Positions 51,009 through 63,643 of a stretch of 64,000 nucleotides of DNA are shown here, piece by piece. The translations under genes and the position numbers were made by a program. Numbering within the stretch: the stretch's first letter is position 1; each line of letters begins with the position of its first letter. The notes beneath the pieces were generated by a model. It had not been told where the DNA came from. It searched no databases and saw only the letters and a list, made by a program, of their open reading frames with translations. Source of the stretch: Folioceros fuciformis (lineage: Eukaryota > Anthocerotophyta > Anthocerotopsida > Anthocerotales); assembly GCA_049999805.1 (NCBI GenBank), contig JBNGIO010006005.1, positions 78,392-142,391 of the forward strand, in the 5' to 3' direction.

Positions 51009-51762
51009 GATATGTACAATCCATGTTACTTGCACGATTGAAGTGATGCCTCGTGTCCTGCAAAAAGATTAATCGGTTGGGAAAGAATCGGTTGCAAGTG
51101 TTGCCTGGTAGGTCTAGCAGTAGACACAGGTCCAGAACTAGGGAAACCATACGATTGCTACAAACTACACGATGCTTGTGCGTGGATGTTCTCGTTTGCG
51201 TGCCGAGGCTAGGAGAGTTCCCCTCTGAATTAAAGCACAACGGAATTTTGAAGGCGTCAGCACGATCTTCGTAATACGCGATGTCCACGGTACAATCTGG
51301 TGTTAGGATCGATGAGAACAGTGTCCTCGCTTCTCGATGGGTTACGCATGCCACTTCGGAAACATGATGGCAACACGATTGCACATCGAATGTCCCTTCC
51401 CTGGTTGGGAAGAGAATCGAAAAGAGATTTAGAGAGACCGAACAATACTCATAAGCCACTGAACTAGTCCTTTGCAAGCTGCGGAGCAGACGTACGACTC
51501 GCCGGCTCAGACCACTAGCGAGCTGTTTTCCATTTCATGTGGATGTACAGACTGTAATTGAAAAAAAAAGTCATCCTACGACAAGTGTTGACAACATACT
51601 TGTCCAAATGCCAAATAAATTTGCGCAAGTTCCCCAATGCTGTGCCCTGGTAGTGCGACACCACCATCCCCCCAAGACCCTAAACTTATTCCCCTGACCT
51701 CCTATCGTATTTACACCAATATCTCAGGGATCGAGGTGCAAGAGGCCGCAAGCCTGAAGCTA
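51009..51762. other. Intergenic between convergent genes, no gene seen
   Basis: This is the 3' side of both the 50.4-kb gene (+) and RBX1 (-). The 205-codon minus frame at 50860-51477 overlaps the last exon of the plus gene and has no domain, so I treat it as a chance frame. Confidence 0.4.
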
Positions 51763-52577
<815 letters not shown>

Positions 52578-53060
52578 CGCAGACCTCGCGCTAACCTCTG
52601 TTTGATTGTCGGCTGGCAGAACCACGCAGGCAGTGGAAGATAGTCCGAAGAGGATGCGCCTCGCTGAAATATGGGTCCTTCCTCTAGCACTAAAAGCCTT
52701 TCCACATAGCCCCATGTCCCGGACCGATCCACGTTTCGGACATTCGTGTTTCCTAATAAATAAGTTTAAATTTGAGGCATTCATGCTGTTCATTACGTAT
52801 ATCTTAAATAAAAATATAAAAACTTTATTATAAAAGAAGAGATGAACCAATTCACTTATATTACTTGTCTTTTGGCGATTCGTATGGAGTATGGATAGGT
52901 TAAGTATCACATAATCTTTTATTTTATTTTTCTTTCCTCAGCCCTCTTCCTATGGAAACATGCCCTTGCATCTTTTCTTCTAGCCCACCCATTCTCATGT
53001 AATGTAATATGCATTGATATCAGGATAATACGCAAACCACGGATTTTTTTTATTTTTTTT

Positions 53061-53198
53061 TCTCTAAGAGTGCTTTAGCATGAATGAGATCCAAGTTACT
53101 TGGTTTTCTCTACGAGTGCTTTAGCATGAATGAGATCCAAGTTACTTGGTTTTCTCTAAGAGTGCTTTAGCATGAATGAGATCCAAGTTACTTGGAAT
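53061..53198. repeat. 46-bp tandem repeat, three copies
   Basis: 'tctctaagagtgctttagca' plus 'tgaatgagatccaagttact' plus 'tggttt' begins at 53061, 53107 and 53153. The copies are almost identical (one 'aa' to 'ac' change). Confidence 0.93.
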
Positions 53199-53216
53199 AT
53201 AAAGAGCAAGTAACAA

Positions 53217-53338
53217 ACTACTCTTTCTACATGCAGTTGTGGGGTTGCCATTATGGGCACAGGGTCCCATTTGGTATACTCTCTCTACGTGCAGTTGTAG
53301 GGTTGCCATTGTCGACACAAGGTCCCATTTGGTACGTT
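53217..53338. repeat. About 60-bp tandem repeat, two copies
   Basis: 'tgcagttgtggggttgccat' ... 'caaggtcccatttggta' occurs twice, with scattered substitutions. Confidence 0.88.
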
Positions 53339-53398
53339 GTCTTAACGCAGGGCAAAGCATTACCACCCATAATGCATTTTGGGATGTGGGTTTCCTCA

Positions 53399-53566
53399 AG
53401 AAGCGTTCATATATTTTGTACAAAGGGGGGGTTTCATTTTAGAGCCGACCTTTTTTCACTGAGGGGAAACAACTTTGTGTCGAGAAGCGTTCATATATTT
53501 TTTGTACAAAGGGGTTTCATTTAGAGCCGACCTTTTTTCACTGAGAGGAAACAACTTTGTGTCGTT
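53399..53566. repeat. About 82-bp tandem repeat, two copies
   Basis: 'agaagcgttcatatatttt' ... 'gagccgaccttttttcactg' ... 'gaaacaactttgtgtcg' occurs twice. The copies differ by indels in T and G runs. Confidence 0.9.
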
Positions 53567-53724
53567 AATGTGGTTGTTATGAATCCCATTAGAAATTCGA
53601 TTTATGAGCACATCATCATCAACTCCTAAGATGGGTGATGGGGTGGAAGGGTGTACAAGTGCTGAAGTCCATAAATGCTCTCCCCTACAAGATGGGCATA
53701 TTTTTATGCACCTTGCTCTTGAGG

Positions 53725-54015
53725 CCCATGGAGCTATGGACAAGGACTTTTCAATGGTATTCTTCCTCTTTCCTCTCAGGGTCAAGCGGCTTATTTGGCA
53801 TTGGTGGTAGGTCAAGCAGCTTGTTGAAGTCCATGGAGCTATGGACAAGGACTTTTCAATAGTATTCTTCCTCTTTCTTCTCAGGGTCAAGTGGCTTCTT
53901 TGGCATTGGTGGTAGGTCAAGTGGCTTCTTGAAGTCCATGAAGCTATGGACAAGGACTTTTCAATGGTATTTTTTCTCTTTTCTCTCAGGGTCAAGCTGC
54001 TTGGCATTGGTGGTA
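53725..54015. repeat. About 105-bp tandem repeat, three copies
   Basis: 'gagctatggacaaggacttt' followed by 'tcaatggtattcttcctctt', a 'ctcagggtcaagcggctt' block and 'tggcattggtggtaggt' recurs at about 53733, 53837 and 53943. Part of the last copy is shortened. Confidence 0.9.
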
Positions 54016-54599
54016 GGTTAAGCGGCTAGTGGTAGGTAAGCCTTTTATTATCCTACATCATGATATTTTGGGAGTAGTAGGTAATTTTGAGAATGAAGTA
54101 TGAAGAAGTAATACTCTTTTTGGCTTTGGTCATGCTCAAGTTGTTCTTCTTATTTCTGAAGTAGATGAGATTTTTTATCACTTTTTCAATAATAGAAAAT
54201 AACCAGTAACAAAGGACCTTGTGTCCATCCCAACTCAGTGCTCATTAACATAGATTTTCACCTACCAATAACTTTGAGCCTTAACCTAAGTAAATATAAT
54301 TTATAAAATACGTAATAACATAGACTTTCATCTACCAATGACTTTAAACCCAGTTGAGTAAACATTGAGAGTTGTTAACTTAAATCCATTGTCTAAAAAT
54401 AATGTTGCTCAATAATTCTTGTATCAAATATGGCATTGGTATGAAGTACCTACTCCATGCCATGGCACGGATATGCTAGCTGGCCTAGCTAGGGCACGAT
54501 CCTGCTGCGAGTTGTCTTGCCTACTAAGACAGCAACGCGGCACAGCTCTTCCTTGCTTGTTCGGGGGCTGCCGTTGCCTGCCCCTGCCCTTGCTGCTAA

Positions 54600-54765
54600 C
54601 ACATGCCCAGGGTGCCCTAGCAGCGCGGCACCAGCAGGTGCCTACTAAGACAAGCCCAGGATGCCCTAGCAGCGCGGCACCAGCACGCACCTACTAAGAC
54701 ATGCCCAGGATGCCCTAGCAGCGCGGAACCAGCACTTGCCTCCTAAGACAGTAGCGCGGCACGGC
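54600..54765. repeat. 49-bp GC-rich tandem repeat, about three copies
   Basis: 'gcccaggatgccctagcagc' plus 'gcggcaccagcac' plus 'ctactaagacat' starts at 54605, 54654 and 54703, with diverged copies on both sides. 'ctaagacagtrgcgcggcac' at 54524 and 54745-54800 is a related fragment. Confidence 0.88.
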
Positions 54766-54851
54766 CCTTGATTTTGCCTGCTAAGACAGTGGCGCTGCAC
54801 GGCCCTTTTTTGCCTGCCCGGTGTGCAACGGTGCAAGACCCTTACTACCTT

Positions 54852-55190
54852 GCCTAGGGCACGGCACAACAAGCTTGCCTATGGCACGGCACAACAAGCT
54901 TGCCTATGGCACGGCACAACAAGCTTGCCTATGGCACGGCACAACAAGCTTGCCTATGGCACGGCACAACAAGCTTGCCTATGGCACGGCACAACAAGCT
55001 TGCCTANNNNNNNNNNNNNNNNNNNNNNNNNNNNNNNNNNNNNNNNNNNNNNNNNNNNNNNNNNNNNNNNNNNNNNNNNNNNNNNNNNNNNNNNNNNNNN
55101 NNNNNNCACGGCACAACAAGCTTGCCTATGGCACGGCACAACAAGCTTGCCTAGGGCACGACACAACGAGTTGGCCTAGGGCACGGCACA
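54852..55190. repeat. 25-bp minisatellite array interrupted by an assembly gap
   Basis: The unit 'gcacggcacaacaagcttgcctatg' is repeated with almost no change on both sides of the N gap. The outer units carry 'taggg' instead of 'tatgg', so the edges are more diverged than the middle. Because 25 is not a multiple of three, all three plus frames stay open. The frames listed by translation are artefacts. Confidence 0.95.
55007..55106. other. Assembly gap (100 N) inside the 25-bp array
   Basis: A 100-N placeholder flanked by identical repeat units, so the array was probably too long or too uniform to assemble. Its true size is unknown. Confidence 0.99.
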
Positions 55191-55504
55191 ACAAGCCGAG
55201 TTCCGTAGATAAGATGAACGTTTGAGAACTGTGATAGATTACATATCATCTTCCGTTGATCGTTCATCTTTGTTTTAGAAGTACGTGATTTCCATCACTC
55301 CTTTTCTCGCAAAATTTCCATATCATGTATAAATTTACTAAGGCGAATGTACTACGAGACTTCGAAAACAGGAGCTGTGATGGACAAGCCGAACGAATTC
55401 CAAGTTATATGACACCCCGAAAAGACAAGCAGAGAATCTAACGCTTTGGGGCTTCGATTTCGTTGTGAGTGAGCCCTCATAGTTACACTAATGCACCAAA
55501 GTGA

Positions 55505-58500
55505 TCACGGAACTGGGCATTCTTTGATTTGCCAGATCTCGTTGGCGTATTGTGAAATAGTACGGTCACTGCTGAATTTGCCAGAGCCTGCCGTGCTCAG
55601 AATAGACATGCGAATCCATCGCGATTGATTTCTGCGTAAACAAACGGGCAAAGTCAGAAGTCATTGTGGGAACTTAAACTGTCACAAATTCCGACGAAAT
55701 TCTGAAGGATTACTCACTTGTAAGCTTCATCAACAGCTGCTTGGGCCTCCAAATACCCTGGAAAATCCACGCCCACCAAGAAGTAGTCGCCGCGGCCATA
55801 CCCACTATCGCCTTCCAGAGAATCCAAAAGAGGTCCGTAGTCGAAATCACCGAAGACGCCACTCCGCACGAAGTGCTTGGCCTCCTCGAAACGTGGGTCC
55901 GGAACGAACTGCACAAAGGCGGAAACTTGAGCGGCCACCCCTTTCAGGACCATACGATCACACCACTAGGAACAGGTCTACGAGGTTCACCTTGCCCGCT
56001 TCCCTCTCCTTGCGTAGCCTTGGTACGTCATTTGCTCTGGCACCAAACAGGAAAAAGTTCTCCTCACCAATTTCTTCCCTGATCTCGACGTTTGCACCGT
56101 CCAGAGTGCCGATGATGAGACAGCCGTTGAGCGCAAACTTCATGTTGCTTGTTCCACTAGCCTCCATTCCTGCCGTACTGATGTGCTGCGAGAGCTCACT
56201 TGCGGGGATTGCAAGCTCAGCGACGGTAACGTTGTAATTTGGGATGAAAACAACCTGCAAGTACCACAGAGTTTAACAGCTACGAATCCATAGCAAGCTG
56301 ATACTGCAGACAGAATAGGTACAATAAGCTACCAGAAGGGCATGTCACCGAACCTTGAGCAAATGAGAGACGTCCGGATCATTGTTGACGACGGATCCGA
56401 CGTCCGTGACAAGCTTTACGATGCGCTTAGCTTGTTCATAGGTTGCAAACGCCTTGCCCCCCACCATGACCGTTCGTGGCACTACGTGCTTCTTCTCTTC
56501 CGGTGTCATTTCCTGCACGGCTCAAAGAATTGCCGACCAGAGTTGTACACTGATGAGTCTCAACCTGGAGACACCATAAGTTTGGCAACCGACCATCAGT
56601 ATCTGACCAACGAAAAAGTCATGCTGACCCACCTTGATTTTCTTGTACCGGTAGATCACTCCAAGAATATTTAAGAGCTGCCGCTTGTATTCGTGAATTC
56701 GCTTGATTTGAACATCGAACAGACTGTGGGGGTCTACTTTGACACCTGTTTTGCTTTCCAGATAAGCTGCAAACCGAACTTTATTTGCAGTTTTCGCTGA
56801 AGCCCACTCACTTTGCAGCTGTTTGTCATCTGCAAACTGTCAACAGAAAACGGTCAACAACATACAACTCCCGTTGGACCAGCATAACACCGTACTTTTA
56901 TCAAATTTTCTACGATGTGCAGTAAGTGTACCTGGCGCAGGCCGGAGAGGAGATCCAGTTTTGTCACCCACTTGTCGGTCCTAAGCCATTTTGTAATTAT
57001 AGCACTCAGTTCAGGACTACAGAATCGGAGCCAGCGTCTAGGTGTTACGCCATTCGTCTTGTTCTGAAACTTCTGAGGCCACAGCGAGAAGAAATCCGCA
57101 AACAGCTCGTTCTTCAAAATGTCGCTATGCAGCTCAGCGACACCATTCACCTGATGACGTACACACCAGAGTGTCATGAGACCAGGAGTGGGAATGACGA
57201 AAAACTAGTCTACATGATAAGCAAGCGGACAGGACTCACCTTGTGAGCAGATACCACACAAAGGTGTGCCATTCGCACAAGAGGTTTGGCGGGGTTGGAA
57301 CCATCCAGAGGTGTCAACTCAGAAAGCTTCTCTGCCAAGTCAGGCCGGTTGGCTTGAACGAGGGAACGGAACTGGAAGCAAGGAGGTCAGCTGCTTTCAG
57401 TTAACTCTTGCTAGAGCTGAGAAGGAGAGTGTCAAGCGATTCCAAGACAAAGCTGTGAACATCAGCCTCGTGGCGTCAATGCTCTCAAACCAAATGGTAA
57501 GAGGCATCCTACCTGCTTATCAATTTCAGCAATGATTTCAAAATGGCGAGGAAGTAATTTGGCAATGACAGCCTGCGGCCATTTCTCAAGGGCTTCTGGC
57601 AGCACTGTATGATTAGTGTATGCTACTGTACTGCACGGCAACCAGATGCACAGCAAGGACGTCAGATCTTGGCAAAGGACAAGTTGTGGTATGCCTCAAG
57701 CAGTACAGTAGCACAAACAAAATCACACAGTGCTCCAGGCACCATTTTGTGATTTGCATATGCTCTGTACTGGATGAGGGTCTGTTCAACCCATGGGCTC
57801 CTTGTTCATGAACATATACCTGCTTGTGATAGTCCAAGCTTCTTCCCAGCCCAGCCCTTCTTCATCCATCAGCAGCCTCATAAGTTCCGGAATAGCAAGG
57901 GTTGGATGAGTATCATTCATCTGTACGGCAACCTTCTTCGAAAACTCTGCCCAAACAATGGGAGTGCCGTTTGGCCTCCTTTCCTTAAACCTTGCAATGA
58001 TATCCTGCACATGCAACCTTGCATTTACAAACATGACCCTCAAATTATGTCCTGCGTAGACATGCCTCCATCGAAGCTTTACCGCTAGAGATTGCAGCGC
58101 ACCTGCAATGAAGCGCTACACAGAAGGTATTGCTGTTTCAGCCGAAGGAGTTTCCCATCTTCCGTTGCGTCTCCTGGGTACAGAACAGCACAAACCTGTC
58201 ACCAAACCCCGCATCAGTTGCTAAGCTTCCCGTCAAGCAAGCGATGAAGAAGACAAATGTATAACTCTGTGAAATATCCCAGCTTTGCCCAGAGAGTACC
58301 TGGTGTGCCTTCGAGTGAAGGATTGCAGCCCTTTCATGCTCTCCGGCGTTGAAGTCGTACAGATTGAAGTCTCGAGGAGGGGCACGGGCTTCCCAGAGTC
58401 GAAGACTGATTGTGTTCTTTGTTTTGTAACCAGGTATGGGCACATCATAAGCCAGTGCTTGCATCTCTTCGCCTCCAACCCATTTGCGCCTGGGTGCAGA

Positions 58501-59601
58501 AACGAAAGACGTACAAGTGGTGAACAACATTCTCACGGAACAAGACAGCCAGTTCTCAAGGCACACCGACATTTACGAGAGCCAGAATTACTTACGACCC
58601 ATCTGGGCCCGATTGAACTTCACCAAAAAAGCGCACAGTGTGGACTACATCGTGCCTCACTATCTCCCAAGGACTAAATTTCTGCAAAGAAATGAACAAA
58701 AAGGCGTAGAAAGGTAACCAAGGACGACCACGTGAGTTGTGACAGGAAGAATGAAGGAGAGACATCCTCACGAAATGGAAGCTCCATATACAACCATCCA
58801 ACCAACCTCGAGCCAATCCTCAGCAGCTTCTTCCTGGCCACGTTTGGAGATCCTTTGACTGAAGAGCCCGTACCTGTAACGCAGCCCATAACCCCATGCT
58901 GGAAGGTTAAGGGTGGCCATGGAATCTAGGAAGCAGGAAGCAAGCCTTCCCAATCCTCCATTCCCAAGGGCTGCATCTCGCTCCTGCAAAGCACGATTCA
59001 AACAGCAGGCGGTCTCGGTCAGGTCACTGACGTGACAGTAGCCAAGAAGGAATGTCTCAGCTCGAGCAAGGACAAACGTCCACCTGCTCGACAATGTTCT
59101 CGAGGTCATTTCCCAGCTTATTAAGAGCGGCAGCGTAGGCGTCAGTGAGACCTAGATTGCCAACGGCATTCGTCAATGCTCGGCCCTGCAAATATTCCAT
59201 CGACAAGTAGTATGTCTGCTTCGGGTCCGTCTTGTGGAAGTGTTCATATGTTTCATTCCACCTCTGCAGAAGGAACCCAGAGTGTCAGAGTACAGGGACG
59301 CAATGCAAATGCAGAATTGTGAGGCAACCAATTGAGGCAAACTGACGTGGATAAGCGTATCCCGGACGCTCTCGGCAGTTGCATAGAAGGCCTGCTCGGG
59401 CTCAAACTTGTATGGGGAGAAGTGTGGAGTGTACTGCGCGTGGTACTTGATGTTGGCCGCAATGCCGAAGGCATCGTCCGGAGTAGGATGCGCGATGGGC
59501 GGGACCCCGTCCAGGAACAAAGACTTGCTCTTGGCATCCAAAACGGCGTTTCCTTTCGTCGCGTCAGCGTGCACCCCGTTCTGCTCCGCACCGGGGGCCA
59601 T
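55505..59601 (-). CDS. PHS2: Alpha-1,4-glucan phosphorylase, cytosolic PHS2-type, multi-exon
   Basis: The start is ATG 59601 ([18 protein letters not shown]) with no obvious transit peptide. Exon 1 continues [20 protein letters not shown]. Later exons carry [135 protein letters not shown] and [20 protein letters not shown], which contains the lysine that binds pyridoxal phosphate. The protein ends [17 protein letters not shown] before TGA 55505. The enzyme releases glucose-1-phosphate from alpha-glucans. The cytosolic form acts on heteroglycans fed by maltose from starch breakdown. I see no long insertion of the plastid (PHS1) type, but not every exon was fully read. Introns of 80-250 bp follow GT-AG. 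Confidence 0.93.
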
Positions 59602-61463
59602 TTTGCGATACGGCCGCAGCTGGAGGACGCTCAACCTGACATAACAGATACCGCGAGGAGTAAGAAGCCTGCGAACAAGACACGCAGCTGAGCACGAGCA
59701 GCCCTAGAGCATGGACAAGGGGCGATTCCAATTTGGCACCGCAGCTCGCTGCCCACAACCTGAGCAGCTAGTCATCCTGCGCACCAATTGGCTCAAATTC
59801 CGGACTAGACTGCTGCAACGGGAAGGGAAAGGAGAAGGGGAAGCTGCCGGCGAAAGTAAGCCGGCCACACCAGCTCATGCAATGCAACGGCGCACCAAAA
59901 GGGGCGATCCGGTTTGAGGCAGGGGACGGAGATTGCAGGCCCCAGAGCTGGTTACCAGCTGGGCGAGCTCCACACGGCGGGGCGGTGTCCAGGGCAGGGC
60001 AGCAATTCAGGGAGGGGCCTGGAGAGCACAGGGAAGGAGGCGATCCACTCACCGTGCAGGCGCATGAAACGCAAGTGGGGCGAGAAGCGCGATGCAGTGG
60101 AGACTCCCCTGGAGCAAGACAATGCCGAGGAATGCACTTACCCTGTGTCACAGCACGCAAAAGGGGAGCCAAGGGAAAAGGGAAAAAGGGCAAACGGCTG
60201 AAAGGAACAAGGGAGAGAGGGGAGAGTCCGCCCGCCCAGTGAAAGACGGAGATGAAAACATGAGCCTTTTCCACCGAAATCCAGTTCGGATTACATCACA
60301 AATGACCGTCCTCCTAGTTACAGGGATCGATGCACTCGACACCCTCGAGAGGCTCGAGACGCCCGAGGAGGAGGTAAGCTCGAAGAGAGTGCCCCGCCGC
60401 GTGCACCCACGATCGTACATATTATTGCCACGGCAGGAAAGGCTGGAAAGAAACACGCACTGGATCAGAAAGAGCGGCTGGAAAGAAACACGCACTGCAC
60501 TAGAGCGACTCCAAAGCAATACGCACTGCAATACATAGGCTGGAAAGAAACACATTTTGCAACGGCCGGAAAGAAACGCACACTCCACCCGCCGGGAAGA
60601 TACCCGGGAACACTCCGGTGGCCGGGAAGAAATCCAGACGCCCATGGCCGGAAAGAAAGAGAGAGGGTGAAGGAGGCAGGTCGGCCCACGTGTTGACGCC
60701 TACACGGCCTGCCACGGATATTTGTGATGCTGTGACGACACTTGTCTCTCCGGCTCCATATCGTTTCTTCTCTATTGGCTCGAGGACAGCAAATTTGGTT
60801 CAACCGCACAGGCCAAGCGACGGCAACGGGCATCGGAATGGAATCTGGGCAGCTACAATGGCGAATCTGCCCCTGCCAGAACACACACACACACACCAGG
60901 CATGGAGAGATTTCTGGAACCCTTGTCTACGATCCAGGACACGCCATTATTGTGGCGCCACAGTTCGTAACAGTGCTGTCAGACAATTTGGTTCAACACG
61001 ACGCAGTCACTTGGACGAATTATGCCCGACTCCTTTCAGGTGAAAAGCGAAACCAGGAGCAACCGCCATTAACGCCCTTCTCGCAAACACTTCCCACAGA
61101 TAAAAAGTGAACTGTCAAACTTGTGACACAACAGATCTCTACATGACAACAGAACCCGTCCTCACACATTCGCGCACAGAAAAATTAGGTGGAGCTATCT
61201 CCTTCTACAACGTTTCCCGACGAAACTTGAGAAGGCCGGCACCCTTCCCAAAAGTTGCCCAAACTATCGCCTTGTGCCTACAAGACGACGGAGCTTCGTA
61301 TTCCGCCCAAGGAAGGAGGGCCACGTCGACAAGGGTCTCCTGTAGTTGGGCTCCTGGCGAGTTGAGGTTCCCACATATAAGGAAGGCATGCAAGACTGAC
61401 CACTTGAAACAGAAAAGTATCGTTCCAACACCCAAGTTGGTTAGCTTGCCTCGCCAGCTTCCC
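59602..61463. promoter_or_regulatory. Promoter side of glucan phosphorylase with a short G/A-rich repeat cluster
   Basis: GC-rich DNA at 59.7-60.3 kb carries overlapping open frames up to 168 codons on both strands, none with a domain. From about 60436 to 60660 a short motif, 'ggctggaaagaaacacgcac', and variants 'ggccggaaagaaacgca' and 'ggccgggaagaaat' recurs about eight times with irregular spacing. A CA microsatellite lies at about 60882-60897. The right end should hold the SR45a 3' UTR. Confidence 0.5.
60436..60660. repeat. Dispersed short repeat (C/T)GG(C)(C/T)GGAAAGAAACRC, about eight copies
   Basis: Copies begin near 60438, 60476, 60538, 60563, 60592, 60619 and 60646, with 25-60 bp spacing. 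The sharing of the GGAAAGAAA core with a variable spacer is unlike a simple tandem array. Confidence 0.7.
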
Positions 61464-63643
61464 TCACCGGTAGTAGTACGGAGACATAGAACGTGACCTG
61501 GACCGTGAATACGAAGATCGCGAGCGGTGGCCAGTGCCCTCTCGTACTGGGCTGTGGTCGGGGGACAGAGATCGGTCCCTGTCCCTCCTGTAAACAGGAG
61601 GTGAGTGATCTCGGCTACCACCACCACGATAAGGAGAATAATCACGCCCACCCCGGTAGGCGGAATGATCCCGCCCACCACGGTAAGGCGAGTACCTTGG
61701 AGAGTAGTCCCGACCACCTCGATAGGGGGAGTATCTTGGAGACCGCCGTGAACTATCACGCATAGAGTCATAACCTCTCCGACGAAAGCCATCGTGTGAG
61801 GCGGCTGCCATGCAAATGGGCAACAGTGAGTTCCCAGAGACGACGAACTGTGAGTCATGAAGGATAAACAGCACACACTACACTTACAAACTTCCCTTGA
61901 ACTTCTCACGCCCAGATACTTCCCGGGAGTTGGTGTGCGTGCTCTCTTCCGCTTAGCCTGTCAATGGCAAGACGCATGTATGTCAAGACACCGGCAGGGA
62001 GTGAAGGAGTGGGATCAGTGCCAAACAACACACGTACGCAGACAGGAGGATTTGTAAAAACAAGCCACTTCTACAGAGCAAGAAAGCGACCAGACAGCTT
62101 GTCCAATGCCAAGCCCCTCAAGTCCATGCTTTCTGAAGCAGCAACCTCTTTGGCAGCTGATGCAGTTAATTAGTTTGATGGCGCCTGACACATAAAACTC
62201 GGCTTGATCACTTTGCGCAAACAAAGCCGATGCCGAAAGTTGATGAAGGATATCTAAGGTTGTGCAGCAACAGTTCGAAAGGTTGCCTGTTCAAGGGTAC
62301 TGACAGCCGAAACGCCCACAGCCAATGCTACAAACATGCTCACCCCTCAAAGTACACCACTTTGACTACACAACATGCAACATTCATCTGCCAAAATTCA
62401 GCACCAAGACACTACACTAACCAAATCCCCTGCGTTTAGGGGCATCTGAGCTGTTCCACTGCAGAATACTTGGACTGTGGCATGGAGGTTCAATGCGGCT
62501 TTGTTGCGCAAGTTGAGGGTGCCACAGTCGGAGGTCAGACTGATTAAAGTTGGAAGCATAACCAAGCTGGGTAGGTTCGAGACTGCTCAAGCTGGTTAGG
62601 TTGGAACAGTTGATTAAGCTTGACTGCTCAAGCTGATTTAAGTGGACTGAATAGGTGCTGATGCTGAGACTAGACAGTTGCCTTGCTGCCAGCATAGTTG
62701 AGGCCATGATCTCTGAATAACGAGGACCAACAACATGAATGAGTACTATCAGCACGTGCTAAGCAAAAAGCTCGTCGGCAACCTTGGGACATTCTTCTAC
62801 ACAGGTACTGAGCGGAAAACCCGACCGAAACGGCAGTCTCACAAACTACCTCACAACCAATTGCCACATTACCTTCTCAACCGTGATCACACGCCCTTCC
62901 AGGATGGACCGGTTCAAGTACTTAATAGACCGCTCCGCGTCCTCCAAAGTACCCATAGTCACAAAGCCAAAACCACGAGATTCCCTTGTCCGTGGGTCCA
63001 CAACCAAGCGGCATTCCACAACCTGCAACAACAAACAAGCAAACCCCTTAACACCTAAATAGGAGGAACGCCATCTCCACCAGTCGCCAGACACCAGGGA
63101 CATAACGCCGAGAGAACCCACACCTTTCCTTCTTGAGAGAAGTGCTCCTCCAAGTCTTTCTCTGACACACGAGTAGACAATCCAGTCACGTACAGATTGT
63201 TTCCGGGATTGATAGCCTCCCTTTGCTCGTCTCGTCCCCCTCCATATCCACCCCTGCCCGCAAAAGAGCGTCGCTAGTCAGAAGAGAGCCGAGAAACAGC
63301 TCGCAAACACATGTGCGATCAGCCTTTCATACCTGGCAGGACTCCGTGGAGACCTGGACCTCGAAGTGTATCGCTTCGGTGAAGGCGACGCGTACCTGCT
63401 CAGACAACCACCCGTTAACAGAAGGGCACAACACAAGGCCCTGAAAATTAAACCCAGAAAACTTCTTCCCTGCTTACCTTCGCTTAGGAGACTCAGCCTG
63501 CAGCACAAACAGCAGCCAAACTGTGAGCAAGCTGGACAAACCTCGCAAACCCTACAATCCAGAGAGACCGACCCCTACTGCAAATTACACCTCCACTGAC
63601 ACGATCGCCAGGGCCTACAACAGGGGGCAAACGAGCTTACCAT
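61464..63643 (-). CDS. SR45a: SR45a/Tra2-like serine/arginine-rich splicing factor, multi-exon
   Basis: The proposed start is ATG 63643-63641, directly followed by a GTAAGC donor. A 20-nt exon (63478-63497) encodes AESPKR and joins in phase to YASPSPKRYTSRSRSPRSPA. Next come GRGGYGGGRDEQREAINPGN with NLYVTGLSTRVSEKDLEEHF and SQEGK, then CRLVVDPRTRESRGFGFVTM and LEDAERSIKYLNRSILEGRV, completing one RRM with its RNP1 and RNP2. After an intron of about 900 bp, KRKRARTPTPGKYLGVR is the TPTPG linker typical of SR45a and Tra2. The last exon is an arginine/tyrosine-rich tail of RYSPYRGGRDYSP repeats, ending SRSMSPYYYR before TGA 61464. It acts in the nucleus as a splicing activator; SR45a links U1-70K and U2AF35 and responds to light stress. 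Target specificity is unknown. Confidence 0.9.

Larger units (their letters stand above)
52578..55504. other. Gene-free region dominated by minisatellites
   Basis: It starts with the RBX1 promoter side (52578-53040, AT-rich from 52740). It then holds at least six unrelated tandem arrays (separate entries) up to about 55190, followed by the 3' side of the glucan phosphorylase gene. Long open frames here come from repeats. Confidence 0.6.

Noticed and set aside
50860-51477. 205-codon minus frame
   Set aside because: Overlaps the well-supported plus exon 50851-51008 and has no domain.
54821-55225. 134-codon plus frame of GTAQQACLWH-type repeats
   Set aside because: Translation of a 25-bp minisatellite across an N gap; open in all frames.
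59768-60645. Frames of 165-168 codons on minus between phosphorylase and SR45a
   Set aside because: Low-complexity Ser/Pro/Phe sequence without domain; GC-rich promoter DNA.
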